Source: Cedecea selenatireducens (GTDB taxonomy: Bacteria; Pseudomonadota; Gammaproteobacteria; Enterobacterales; Enterobacteriaceae). Taken from it: DNA of 64,000 nucleotides. A program made the translations under genes and the position numbers. Positions within the stretch are counted from its first letter, which is position 1; the number at the start of each line of letters is the position of its first letter. Positions 1 through 8,650 of this stretch are shown in pieces. The stretch spans positions 299,264 through 363,263 of the forward strand of contig NZ_JBHIKW010000005.1 of assembly GCF_042138895.1 (NCBI RefSeq), read 5' to 3'. Under the pieces are notes generated by a model, which did not search any database, had not been told where the DNA came from, and saw only the letters and a list, made by a program, of their open reading frames with translations.

Positions 1-59
1 CATATTGGGGTATCGTTCCTTTTATTCCCGCTTTCGCTTAACATAGCTGAAGCGTTTCA

Positions 60-77
60 GTCGAATAAATGTTCGAC
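60..77. promoter_or_regulatory. Inverted repeat upstream of epd
   Basis: GTCGAA and TTCGAC flank a 6-base AT-rich spacer, about 105 bases before the epd start. This is the size and form of a dimeric repressor site, but I do not recognise the regulator. The rest of positions 1-181 shows no gene. Confidence 0.25.
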
Positions 78-181
78 AATTAAGCAAACAAGTGCAGTTT
101 CATGAGTGCGAGGATTCCCCTCGGGCGGTTGCTGGATTACTCTGTCAGCCACTAAATCCCAGGGATTCTGGCAGGAGAGAT

Positions 182-1228
182 ATGACCGTACGCATCGCTA
201 TTAATGGCTTCGGTCGCATTGGGCGCAACGTGGTACGTGCTTTGTACGAATCTGGTCGCCGTGCGGAAATTACCGTGGTAGCAATCAACGAACTGGCAGA
301 CGCTGCGGGTATCGCGCATCTGTTGAAGTACGATACCAGCCACGGCCGCTTTGCCTGGGATGTGCGCCAGGAGCGCGAAGTCCTGTTTGTGGGCGATGAC
401 AGCATTCGCCTGCTGCACGAACCGACCATTGAGGCGCTGCCATGGCGCGAGCTTGGCGTTGATATCGTGCTGGACTGTACCGGCGTATTCGGCTCCCGCG
501 CTGACGGTGAAGCCCACCTCGCGGCAGGGGCGAAAAAAGTGCTGTTCTCGCACCCTGGCGGCAACGATCTCGATGCTACCGTCGTTTATGGCGTTAACCA
601 TGAACTGGTCGAAGACAGCCACCGCATCGTCTCCAACGCCTCCTGCACCACAAACTGTATTATTCCGATTATTAAACTGCTGGATGAAGCGTTTGGCATT
701 GAGTCCGGGACGGTCACGACCATCCACTCGGCGATGCACGATCAGCAGGTTATTGACGCCTATCACCCCGATTTACGACGCACCCGCGCGGCGAGTCAGT
801 CGATCATTCCGGTGGATACGCGTCTTGCAGCCGGTATCACGCGTATTTTCCCACAGTTCAATGACCGTTTTGAGGCCATTGCGGTGCGTGTACCGACGAT
901 AAACGTCACGGCAATTGATTTAAGCGTCACGGTCAAAAATTCGGTAAATGCATGTGAAGTCAACCACTTGCTGCAAAAAGCGGCACAGGAAGCATTTCAT
1001 GGTATAGTTGACTATACGGAATTACCGTTGGTCTCTACTGATTTTAACCACGATCCGCACAGTGCAATCGTCGACGGCACGCAAACGCGGGTCAGTGGGC
1101 AACATCTGATTAAAACTCTAGTCTGGTGTGATAACGAATGGGGCTTTGCCAACAGGATGCTCGATACCACGTTGGTTATGGCTCAATGGATTTCAGGTAA
1201 GGCGCACGTTGCGTCTGCAAAACTTTAA
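182..1228 (+). CDS. epd: D-erythrose-4-phosphate dehydrogenase
   Basis: GAPDH-family enzyme of 348 aa that oxidises D-erythrose 4-phosphate to 4-phosphoerythronate, the first step of the DXP-dependent pyridoxal phosphate pathway. The N-terminal NAD-binding motif AINGFGRIGRNV is present, followed by the catalytic Cys segment SNASCTTNC near residue 155 and the GAPDH C-terminal block WCDNEWGFANRMLD. The ATG at 182 was chosen because it starts the family N-terminus MTVRIAINGFGRIG and has an AGGAGA ribosome site just upstream; an upstream in-frame ATG at 92 would add 30 residues with no family resemblance. It leads the conserved epd-pgk-fbaA cluster, with pgk 21 bases downstream. Confidence 0.97.
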   Translation: MTVRIAINGFGRIGRNVVRALYESGRRAEITVVAINELADAAGIAHLLKYDTSHGRFAWDVRQEREVLFVGDDSIRLLHEPTIEALPWRELGVDIVLDCTGVFGSRADGEAHLAAGAKKVLFSHPGGNDLDATVVYGVNHELVEDSHRIVSNASCTTNCIIPIIKLLDEAFGIESGTVTTIHSAMHDQQVIDAYHPDLRRTRAASQSIIPVDTRLAAGITRIFPQFNDRFEAIAVRVPTINVTAIDLSVTVKNSVNACEVNHLLQKAAQEAFHGIVDYTELPLVSTDFNHDPHSAIVDGTQTRVSGQHLIKTLVWCDNEWGFANRMLDTTLVMAQWISGKAHVASAKL

Positions 1229-1249
1229 GAATCAACGAGAGGATTCACC

Positions 1250-2413
1250 ATGTCTGTAATTAAGATGACCGATCTGGATCTGGCGGGCAAACGCGTTTTC
1301 ATCCGTGCCGATCTGAACGTGCCGGTTAAAGACGGGAAAGTCACCAGCGATGCACGTATCCGTGCTTCTCTGCCGACCATTGAACTGGCTCTGAAACAGG
1401 GCGCTAAAGTCATGGTTACTTCTCACCTGGGTCGTCCGACCGAAGGCGAGTACAACGAAGAATTCTCTCTGCTGCCAGTTGTTAACTACCTGAAAGACAA
1501 ACTGTCTAACCCGGTTCGTCTGGTAAAAGATTACCTGGACGGCGTAGAAGTTGCCGCGGGTGAACTGGTTGTGCTGGAAAACGTTCGATTCAACAAAGGC
1601 GAGAAAAAAGACGACGAAGCGCTGTCCAAAAAATACGCCGCACTGTGCGACGTGTTCGTGATGGACGCATTCGGTACTGCACACCGTGCGCAGGCTTCTA
1701 CTCACGGCATCGCTAAATTTGCTGACGTTGCCTGTGCAGGCCCGCTGCTGGCAGACGAACTGGAAGCGCTGGGTAAAGCCCTGAAAGAACCTGCTCGTCC
1801 AATGGTTGCTATCGTTGGCGGTTCTAAAGTTTCTACCAAACTGACCGTGCTGGACTCCCTGTCCAAAATTGCTGACCAGCTGATCGTTGGCGGCGGCATC
1901 GCGAACACCTTCGTGGCAGCTCAAGGCCACAACGTCGGTAAATCCCTGTACGAAGCAGACCTGGTTGATACCGCGAAAGAACTGCTGACCCGCTGCGATA
2001 TCCCAGTACCAACCGACGTTCGCGTTGCGACCGAGTTCTCCGAAACCGCGACTGCAACCCTGAAGTCCGTGAACGACATCAAAGACGAAGAGCAGATTCT
2101 GGATATGGGCGATGTTTCCGCTGAGAAACTGGCTGAAATCCTGAAAAACGCGAAAACCATTCTGTGGAACGGCCCGGTCGGCGTGTTCGAATTCCCTAAC
2201 TTCCGTAAAGGGACCGAAATCGTTGCTCGCGCTATCGCAGACAGCGAAGCCTTCTCTATCGCAGGCGGCGGCGACACTCTGGCGGCTATCGACCTGTTCG
2301 GTATCGCAGACAAAATTTCCTACATCTCTACCGGCGGCGGCGCATTCCTCGAGTTCGTGGAAGGCAAAGTACTGCCAGCTGTAGCGATGCTCGAAGAGCG
2401 CGCTAAGAAGTAA
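1250..2413 (+). CDS. pgk: Phosphoglycerate kinase
   Basis: Cytosolic glycolytic enzyme of 387 aa, the E. coli length. It transfers phosphate from 1,3-bisphosphoglycerate to ADP. The PGK signature KRVFIRADLNVPVKDG is at residues 14-29, the substrate-binding SHLGRP near 62, and the C-terminal nucleotide-binding segment with GPVGVFE and the glycine-rich SIAGGGDT and STGGGA motifs. It lies 21 bases after epd and about 97 bases before fbaA, with a strong hairpin in the second gap. Codon use is highly biased (CTG, GTT, AAA), as expected for an abundant protein. Confidence 0.98.
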   Translation: MSVIKMTDLDLAGKRVFIRADLNVPVKDGKVTSDARIRASLPTIELALKQGAKVMVTSHLGRPTEGEYNEEFSLLPVVNYLKDKLSNPVRLVKDYLDGVEVAAGELVVLENVRFNKGEKKDDEALSKKYAALCDVFVMDAFGTAHRAQASTHGIAKFADVACAGPLLADELEALGKALKEPARPMVAIVGGSKVSTKLTVLDSLSKIADQLIVGGGIANTFVAAQGHNVGKSLYEADLVDTAKELLTRCDIPVPTDVRVATEFSETATATLKSVNDIKDEEQILDMGDVSAEKLAEILKNAKTILWNGPVGVFEFPNFRKGTEIVARAIADSEAFSIAGGGDTLAAIDLFGIADKISYISTGGGAFLEFVEGKVLPAVAMLEERAKK

Positions 2414-2418
2414 TTCCT

Positions 2419-2440
2419 ACGGGCAGGGTATCCTGCCCGT
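2419..2440 (+). other. Intercistronic hairpin between pgk and fbaA
   Basis: A perfect 9-bp stem (ACGGGCAGG / CCTGCCCGT) with a GTAT loop starts 6 bases after the pgk stop. Only a short T-containing stretch follows, so it is more likely a 3'-end stabiliser or partial attenuator than a strong terminator. The fbaA ribosome site lies about 60 bases further on. Confidence 0.55.
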
Positions 2441-2510
2441 TGATTTATTGCCGCCCGGCAAGATTCAGGACGGTGATTCGATTTTTCCAAGGCCTACAGG
2501 ACACATCAAC

Positions 2511-3590
2511 ATGTCTAAAATTTTTGATTTCGTAAAACCAGGTGTTGTAACTGGCGACGACGTACAGAAAATCTTCCAGGTAGCAAAAGAGAACAACTTT
2601 GCTCTGCCAGCCGTTAACTGCGTCGGTACCGACTCTATTAACGCCGTTCTGGAAACCGCTGCGAAAGTAAAATCTCCGGTTATCGTTCAGTTCTCCAACG
2701 GCGGTGCTGCTTTCATCGCTGGTAAAGGCGTGAAAACTGATGTTCCACAGGGTGCTGCTATCCTGGGTGCAATCTCTGGTGCGCACCATGTTCACCAGAT
2801 GGCTGAACATTACGGTGTTCCGGTTATCCTGCACACTGACCACTGCGCTAAGAAACTGCTGCCGTGGATCGATGGCCTGCTGGACGCGGGTGAAAAACAC
2901 TTTGCCGCTACCGGTAAACCACTGTTCTCTTCCCACATGATTGACCTGTCCGAAGAGTCTCTGGAAGAAAACATCGAAATCAGCTCAAAATACCTGGCTC
3001 GCATGTCCAAACTGGGCATGACCCTGGAAATCGAACTGGGCTGCACCGGCGGTGAAGAAGACGGCGTGGACAACAGCCACATGGACGCTTCTGCTCTGTA
3101 TACCCAGCCAGAAGACGTTGATTACGCTTACACCGAGCTGAGCAAAATCAGCCCACGCTTCACCATCGCGGCTTCCTTCGGTAACGTGCACGGCGTGTAC
3201 AAACCAGGTAACGTGGTTCTGACCCCAACCATCCTGCGCGACTCTCAGGACTATGTTTCTAAGAAACATAACCTGCCGCACAACAGCCTGAACTTCGTCT
3301 TCCACGGCGGTTCCGGTTCTTCCGCTCAGGAAATCAAAGACTCCGTAAGCTACGGCGTTATCAAAATGAACATCGATACCGACACCCAATGGGCGACCTG
3401 GGAAGGTATTCTGAACTACTACAAAGAAAACGAAGCTTACCTGCAGGGTCAGCTGGGTAACCCGAAAGGCGCTGACCAGCCGAACAAAAAATACTACGAT
3501 CCACGCGTCTGGCTGCGTTCAGCTCAGAGCTCCATGATCGTTCGCCTGGAGCAGGCATTCAAAGAGCTGAACGCGGTAGACGTTCTGTAA
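2511..3590 (+). CDS. fbaA: Class II fructose-bisphosphate aldolase
   Basis: Zinc-dependent aldolase of 359 aa that cleaves fructose 1,6-bisphosphate to DHAP and glyceraldehyde 3-phosphate. Class II zinc and substrate motifs are visible: HTDHCAKK, FGNVHGVYKPG and VFHGGSGSS, plus the conserved NSHMDAS acidic/loop region. The start at 2511 gives the family N-terminus MSKIFDFVKPGV; an in-frame ATG at 2448 would add 21 residues that overlap the pgk-fbaA leader. Codon bias is strong, as for pgk. A clear terminator follows. Confidence 0.98.
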   Translation: MSKIFDFVKPGVVTGDDVQKIFQVAKENNFALPAVNCVGTDSINAVLETAAKVKSPVIVQFSNGGAAFIAGKGVKTDVPQGAAILGAISGAHHVHQMAEHYGVPVILHTDHCAKKLLPWIDGLLDAGEKHFAATGKPLFSSHMIDLSEESLEENIEISSKYLARMSKLGMTLEIELGCTGGEEDGVDNSHMDASALYTQPEDVDYAYTELSKISPRFTIAASFGNVHGVYKPGNVVLTPTILRDSQDYVSKKHNLPHNSLNFVFHGGSGSSAQEIKDSVSYGVIKMNIDTDTQWATWEGILNYYKENEAYLQGQLGNPKGADQPNKKYYDPRVWLRSAQSSMIVRLEQAFKELNAVDVL

Positions 3591-3614
3591 TTTGAGTTTA
3601 GCCTTGCTTTAGTG

Positions 3615-3639
3615 AAAACCCGCTTCGGCGGGTTTTTTT
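3615..3639 (+). terminator. Rho-independent terminator of epd-pgk-fbaA
   Basis: AAAACCCGC, a TTCG tetraloop and GCGGGTTTT form a 9-bp stem that runs straight into a T tract, 24 bases after the fbaA stop. Confidence 0.95.
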
Positions 3640-3914
3640 ATATTCAAATAAAAGTGTAATATTTGCAGGTGTTTTTAATATTAAATCATATTTTTACCTG
3701 GCTGGATGAATTAACGGCAATCTGTATAAATTTTCATTTCTGATAACAGCTTACTGACATTTATATGAATTTATTATCACCATAACTTTATTTTATTCAG
3801 GATATTTAGGTTGACCTTAATCATATAAATGGCAGATCGCAAAATCATAACTCATTGTTATTTTTGTATTTTATTGTATTCGAGTGCTTATTGAACAAAT
3901 CATGGTTGAGCAGT

Positions 3915-3930
3915 TGTGAGTCGCAGCACA
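3915..3930 (+). promoter_or_regulatory. CRP site of the tdc promoter
   Basis: TGTGA-GTCGCA-GCACA differs at one position from the CRP consensus TGTGA-N6-TCACA and lies 63 bases before the tdcA start. The E. coli tdc promoter is CRP-dependent with a similarly placed site. The rest of 3640-3992 is AT-rich leader without a convincing gene; I see no tdcR-like gene. Confidence 0.7.
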
Positions 3931-3992
3931 TAACCTTTAACGGGGAATTCGTAAGATCGCTGCCATCGGCAACTTATTAGGCATGGCGCTTT

Positions 3993-4931
3993 ATGGATAA
4001 TACGACATTACCTAAAACACAGCACCTGGTCGTATTTCAGGAAGTGGTAAGAAGTGGTTCATTTGGCTCTGCGGCGAAGCAGATGGGTTTGACTCAGCCA
4101 GCGGTCAGTAAAATTATCAGCGACATGGAGGCTCTGTTCGGACTGGAGCTTATCATTCGCAAAAATACCGGCGTTCAGCTCACCGTGGCAGGTAAAGTGC
4201 TGCTCGGCTACGCCGAGTCTATTACCCGCGAAATGCGCAATATGTGCAACGAAATGAGCAGCCTGGTCGGCAGCGAGGCGGTGGATGTTTCCTTCGGCTA
4301 TCCTTCACTTATCGGCTTTACTTTCCTGCCGGGCATGATGAAAGCCTTCAAAGAGCTGTACCCTCATGCCGAAGTCTCGATGTTTGAAGCGCAGCTTTGT
4401 TCCTTCTTACCGGCAATACGCGACGGCAGGCTGGACTTTGCTATCGGCACGCTCAGCGACGAAATGCTACTTCAGGATTTACATATTGAGCCGCTGTTCG
4501 AATCAGAGTTTATTCTGGTTGCCAGCCGAACACGAACGCGCGGAGGCGCGATGACGCTTCGCTCATTAAGCCATGAGCAGTGGGTGTTGCCTCACACCGA
4601 AATGGGCTACTACAGCGAACTCCTGACCATCCTGCAAAAGAACCACATCACCAGCGATAAAATCATCAAAACTGACTCCGTAGTCACCATCTATAACATG
4701 GTGCTGACCGCCGGTTTCCTGACGATTATTCCCCGTGAAATGATCGCCCCCTTTGGTTCTCAGGAGTTTATTCAGGTTCCCTTAACGGATGAACTGCCTG
4801 TAGCACGCTATGCCGCGGTATGGTCAAAAAATTGCCGAATAAAAAAATCAGCCGCCACGTTGGTCGAATTAGCCAGAGTGCATTCAGTACGTAATCAATA
4901 TCAATTTAATAAATTAACGGTGGTGGCTTAG
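3993..4931 (+). CDS. tdcA: LysR-type activator of the tdc operon
   Basis: LysR-family regulator of 312 aa, first gene of the operon it activates in E. coli. The N-terminal winged helix covers residues 9-66 (FQEVVRSGSFGSAAKQMGLTQPAVSKIISDMEALFG), followed by the two-lobed effector-binding domain. The ATG at 3993 gives MDNTTLPKTQHLVVFQEVV, the family N-terminus. It is followed by a 99-base gap and tdcB on the same strand. Regulation is likely by catabolite repression (CRP site at 3915) and anaerobiosis, as in E. coli. Identification rests on family plus the four tdc genes that follow. Confidence 0.93.
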   Translation: MDNTTLPKTQHLVVFQEVVRSGSFGSAAKQMGLTQPAVSKIISDMEALFGLELIIRKNTGVQLTVAGKVLLGYAESITREMRNMCNEMSSLVGSEAVDVSFGYPSLIGFTFLPGMMKAFKELYPHAEVSMFEAQLCSFLPAIRDGRLDFAIGTLSDEMLLQDLHIEPLFESEFILVASRTRTRGGAMTLRSLSHEQWVLPHTEMGYYSELLTILQKNHITSDKIIKTDSVVTIYNMVLTAGFLTIIPREMIAPFGSQEFIQVPLTDELPVARYAAVWSKNCRIKKSAATLVELARVHSVRNQYQFNKLTVVA

Positions 4932-5030
4932 CAAAACTAACCAACTCGCTTTTTATTATTAATTAACCAAGGGCGGCGAATTGCATCTATTTGCCATCTC
5001 TAATATTGCATTTTTAATGCAGAGGTCAAC

Positions 5031-6029
5031 ATGCATATCGACAACGAACTTCCTGTCACTTTTAACGATGTTCTCGAAGCGAAAAAAAGAATATCTGGAT
5101 TTGTGTATAAAACCGGGATGCCTCGCTCTAATTATCTTAGCGAATGCTGTAAAGGTGACATCTATTTAAAATTTGAAAATATGCAGCGCACCGGCTCGTT
5201 TAAAATGCGCGGCGCATTCAACAAGCTTAGCTCGCTGAGCGAAGAGGAAAGAGCCCGGGGCGTCGTGGCCTGCTCTGCGGGGAATCATGCCCAGGGCGTT
5301 TCATTGTCCTGTGCGCTTCTCGGTATCAACGGCAAGGTGGTGATGCCAAAAGGGGCACCAAAGTCGAAGGTCGCCGCCACCACAGATTATTCGGCTCAGG
5401 TCATTATCCACGGCGACAATTTTAACGAAACCATCGCTAAGGTTAGCGAGATTGTTGAAACCGAAGGGCGCATCTTTATCCCACCTTTTGATGATGAAAA
5501 AGTGATTGCCGGGCAGGGCACGATTGGCCTGGAGATCCTTGAAGATCTATACGACGTCGATAATGTGATTGTGCCTATTGGCGGCGGTGGCCTGATTGCC
5601 GGGATTGCGGTAGCGATTAAATCCATTAACCCAACGATTAATATTATTGGCGTGCAGGCAGAAAACGTTCACGGCATGGCCTCTTCTTTCCGTACTGGCG
5701 AAATTACCGCGTATCGAGCAAGCAGCACGTTGGCTGACGGTTGTGACGTCGCTCGCCCAGGGGCGTTAACCTTCGAAATCGTTAAAAAATTAGTCACCGA
5801 TATTATTTTGGTCAGCGAAGAAGAGATCAGAAATAGCATGGTGGCACTTATTCAGAGAAACAAAATTGTCACCGAGGGGGCCGGTGCGCTTGCCTGTGCT
5901 GCTTTATTAAGCGGCAAGCTTGACCATTATATTAAAGGCCGGAAAACCGTGAGTATTATTTCTGGCGGAAATATTGATTTGTCTCGCGTCTCTGAAATTA
6001 CTGGCACCGCGGAAGCCTGCCTGAGTTAA
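5031..6029 (+). CDS. tdcB: Catabolic threonine/serine dehydratase
   Basis: PLP enzyme of 332 aa (E. coli TdcB 329) that deaminates L-threonine to 2-ketobutyrate or L-serine to pyruvate. The PLP lysine lies in the segment TGSFKMRGAFNKL (about residue 58), with the SAGNHAQGV asparagine loop and the glycine-rich phosphate cradle PIGGGGLIAG. There is no C-terminal ACT-like domain, which separates it from biosynthetic IlvA. It supplies 2-ketobutyrate to TdcE. The gap to tdcC is 15 bases. Confidence 0.97.
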   Translation: MHIDNELPVTFNDVLEAKKRISGFVYKTGMPRSNYLSECCKGDIYLKFENMQRTGSFKMRGAFNKLSSLSEEERARGVVACSAGNHAQGVSLSCALLGINGKVVMPKGAPKSKVAATTDYSAQVIIHGDNFNETIAKVSEIVETEGRIFIPPFDDEKVIAGQGTIGLEILEDLYDVDNVIVPIGGGGLIAGIAVAIKSINPTINIIGVQAENVHGMASSFRTGEITAYRASSTLADGCDVARPGALTFEIVKKLVTDIILVSEEEIRNSMVALIQRNKIVTEGAGALACAALLSGKLDHYIKGRKTVSIISGGNIDLSRVSEITGTAEACLS

Positions 6030-6044
6030 ATAAGGATCTTCATT

Positions 6045-7376
6045 ATGAGTAATGCAGAAACAACCCTTGTTGGTCAAAAAGAATCCTCCCTGTGGCGTAA
6101 GTCCGATACCACCTGGACCCTCGGCCTGTTTGGCACCGCCATCGGCGCGGGAGTACTGTTTTTCCCGATTCGCGCGGGCTATGGCGGCCTGATCCCAATA
6201 TTGATCATGCTGGTCCTGGCCTACCCAATCGCTTTCTTCTGCCACCGGGCGCTGGCGCGGCTGTGCCTTTCCGGCAGTAACCCATCGGGAAATATCACCG
6301 AAACCGTAGAGGAGCATTTTGGTAAAACCGGCGGGGTGGTTATCACCTTCCTGTACTTCTTTGCCATTTGCCCGCTGCTGTGGATTTACGGCGTCACCAT
6401 CACTAACACCTTCATGACCTTCTGGGAAAATCAGCTCCAGCTTATGCCGTTAAATCGTGGGCTGGTCGCGCTGTTGCTGCTGATGTTGATGGCCTTTGTC
6501 ATCTTCTTCGGCAAGGATCTGATGGTGAAGGTGATGAGCTATCTCGTTTTCCCGTTCATCGCGAGCCTGATTATTATTTCCCTGTCGCTGATCCCTTACT
6601 GGAATTCGGCGGTTATCGAGCAGGTGAATCTGAGTGAAATCGCCTTGACCGGGCATGACGGCATTCTGGTGACGGTGTGGCTCGGTATCTCCATCATGGT
6701 GTTCTCCTTTAACTTCTCGCCGATTGTCTCTTCTTTTGTAGTGTCGAAGCGCGAAGAGTACGAAGCGGATTTCGGAAAAGCCTATACCGAAGATAAGTGC
6801 TCAAAAATCATCTCACGTGCCAGCATGTTGATGGTCGGCGTGGTGATGTTCTTCGCCTTCAGCTGCCTGTTCACGCTGTCGCCGCAGAACATGGCTGAAG
6901 CGAAAGCGCAGAACATTCCGGTGCTGTCCTACCTCGCTAACCATTTCTCTTCGCTGTCCGGTTCTAAGTCTACTTTTGCCACGGTGCTGGAATACGGCGC
7001 GTCGATTATCGCCCTGGTGGCCATTTTCAAATCCTTCTTTGGTCACTACCTGGGTACGCTGGAAGGGCTGAATGGCCTGGTCCTGAAGTTTGGCTATAAG
7101 AGCGACAAAACGAAGATTTCTCAGAGCAAACTTAATCTGATCAGCATGGCGTTTATCATGGGGTCAACCTGGGTTGTGGCCTACGCTAACCCCAACATTC
7201 TTGACCTGATTGAAGCAATGGGGGCCCCGATTATTGCCTCTCTGCTGTGCCTGCTGCCGATGTACGCTATTCGTAAAGTCCCGGCGCTGAGCAAATATAG
7301 AGGCAGAACCGAAAACATCTTCGTTACCGCGATCGGCCTGCTGACGATCCTGAATATCGTATACAAAATCTTGTAA
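6045..7376 (+). CDS. tdcC: Threonine/serine:H+ symporter
   Basis: Inner-membrane amino-acid transporter of 443 aa, the E. coli length, of the hydroxy/aromatic amino acid permease (HAAAP/STP) family. About 11 hydrophobic helices are visible, starting with TLGLFGTAIGAGVLFFPIRAG near residue 27, which contains the family's unwound GTAIGAG motif. It imports the substrates of TdcB during anaerobic growth. It is in operon with tdcB (15 bases) and tdcD (36 bases). Confidence 0.97.
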   Translation: MSNAETTLVGQKESSLWRKSDTTWTLGLFGTAIGAGVLFFPIRAGYGGLIPILIMLVLAYPIAFFCHRALARLCLSGSNPSGNITETVEEHFGKTGGVVITFLYFFAICPLLWIYGVTITNTFMTFWENQLQLMPLNRGLVALLLLMLMAFVIFFGKDLMVKVMSYLVFPFIASLIIISLSLIPYWNSAVIEQVNLSEIALTGHDGILVTVWLGISIMVFSFNFSPIVSSFVVSKREEYEADFGKAYTEDKCSKIISRASMLMVGVVMFFAFSCLFTLSPQNMAEAKAQNIPVLSYLANHFSSLSGSKSTFATVLEYGASIIALVAIFKSFFGHYLGTLEGLNGLVLKFGYKSDKTKISQSKLNLISMAFIMGSTWVVAYANPNILDLIEAMGAPIIASLLCLLPMYAIRKVPALSKYRGRTENIFVTAIGLLTILNIVYKIL

Positions 7377-7412
7377 TTAATCGTCATGGGCTCAGGATGA
7401 GTGAACGTTAAT

Positions 7413-8621
7413 ATGAATGAATATCCGGTAATATTAACCATAAATTGTGGTTCATCTTCAGTTAAGTTTTCCGTGCTGGATGAAATTTCCATGGAGCCAC
7501 TTTTAGCGGGGATTTGCGAGGGGATTAACACCGAGGCGACCACGCTGATTGTTAATAGCGGCGAGCCGGTGAAGTTGGCTCATTCCGATTATGAAGATGC
7601 GCTGGCGGCAATTGCTCTCGAACTTGAAAAGCGCAACCTGATTGAATGCGTGGCCTATATAGGCCACCGCATTGCGCACGGCGGGGCTATTTTTGGCGAA
7701 TCGGTATTGCTCACGGATGAGGTTGTGGAGCAAATTCGTGCCGTTTCACCGCTCGCTCCGCTGCACAATTATGCCAACCTTAGCGGCGTCGCCTCTGCCC
7801 GGCTGCGCTTTCCTGGCGTGCCGCAGGTCGCGGTATTTGATACCAGTTTTCATCAGACGATTAGCCCGGAAGCCTACCTTTATGGCCTGCCGTACAGCTA
7901 CTTCAAAGAGCACGGCGTCAGGCGCTATGGGTTCCACGGCACCTCTCACCGCTACGTTTCAATGCAGGCTGCTGAGTTGCCTGAACTGAAAGGCGTCTCA
8001 TCAGGGCTGGTGATTGCTCATCTGGGTAACGGCGCGTCGGTTTGTGCGGTTGCAGGAGGGCAAAGCGTCGATACCTCTATGGGAATGACGCCGCTGGAAG
8101 GGCTCATCATGGGCACGCGGTGTGGCGACGTGGACTTCGGGGCGATGGTGTGGCTGGCAAGGCAAACCGGGCAATCGCTGGATGACCTTGAGCAGGTGGC
8201 AAACACCGAATCAGGCCTGCTGGGGCTTTCGGGTATCTCTTCCGACCTGAGGACGCTGGAGAAAGCCTGGCGGGAAGGTGACGCTCGTGCCGAACTGGCG
8301 ATAAACACTTTTGTGCACCGTATCGCCAGAGCCATAGGCGGGCATGCTACTTCGCTCCCCCGTTTTGACGGTTTAATTTTTACCGGCGGCATTGGCGAAA
8401 ATTCCGTGCTTATTCGCAGGCTGGTCATTAAACATTTACGCGTATTCGGCATAGAAATGGATGAAGAAAAAAACGCGCGGCCTAATTCTGACGGCGAGCG
8501 AATTATTTCATCCGAAAGTTCTGCGGTGCTGTGCGCGGTAATTCCTACCAATGAAGAAAAAATGATTGCTTTTGATGCCCGACGGCTGGGGAAAGCCTCT
8601 CATTTAGCGGAATTCGCTTAA
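7413..8621 (+). CDS. tdcD: Propionate/acetate kinase
   Basis: ASKHA-fold kinase of 402 aa that makes ATP from propionyl phosphate or acetyl phosphate, the energy-yielding step of threonine fermentation. Acetate-kinase motifs: TINCGSSSVKFS (residues 9-20), GHRIAHGG, VFDTSFHQT, GFHGTSHRYVS, AHLGNGASV and FTGGIGENS. The ATG at 7413 matches the E. coli start and length (402). A GTG at 7401, closer to an AGGA ribosome site, would add four residues and cannot be excluded. Propionyl-CoA from TdcE would need a phosphotransacetylase encoded elsewhere. Confidence 0.95.
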   Translation: MNEYPVILTINCGSSSVKFSVLDEISMEPLLAGICEGINTEATTLIVNSGEPVKLAHSDYEDALAAIALELEKRNLIECVAYIGHRIAHGGAIFGESVLLTDEVVEQIRAVSPLAPLHNYANLSGVASARLRFPGVPQVAVFDTSFHQTISPEAYLYGLPYSYFKEHGVRRYGFHGTSHRYVSMQAAELPELKGVSSGLVIAHLGNGASVCAVAGGQSVDTSMGMTPLEGLIMGTRCGDVDFGAMVWLARQTGQSLDDLEQVANTESGLLGLSGISSDLRTLEKAWREGDARAELAINTFVHRIARAIGGHATSLPRFDGLIFTGGIGENSVLIRRLVIKHLRVFGIEMDEEKNARPNSDGERIISSESSAVLCAVIPTNEEKMIAFDARRLGKASHLAEFA

Positions 8622-8650
8622 TCTCATTTGTTGTACAGAGGATTGAATTA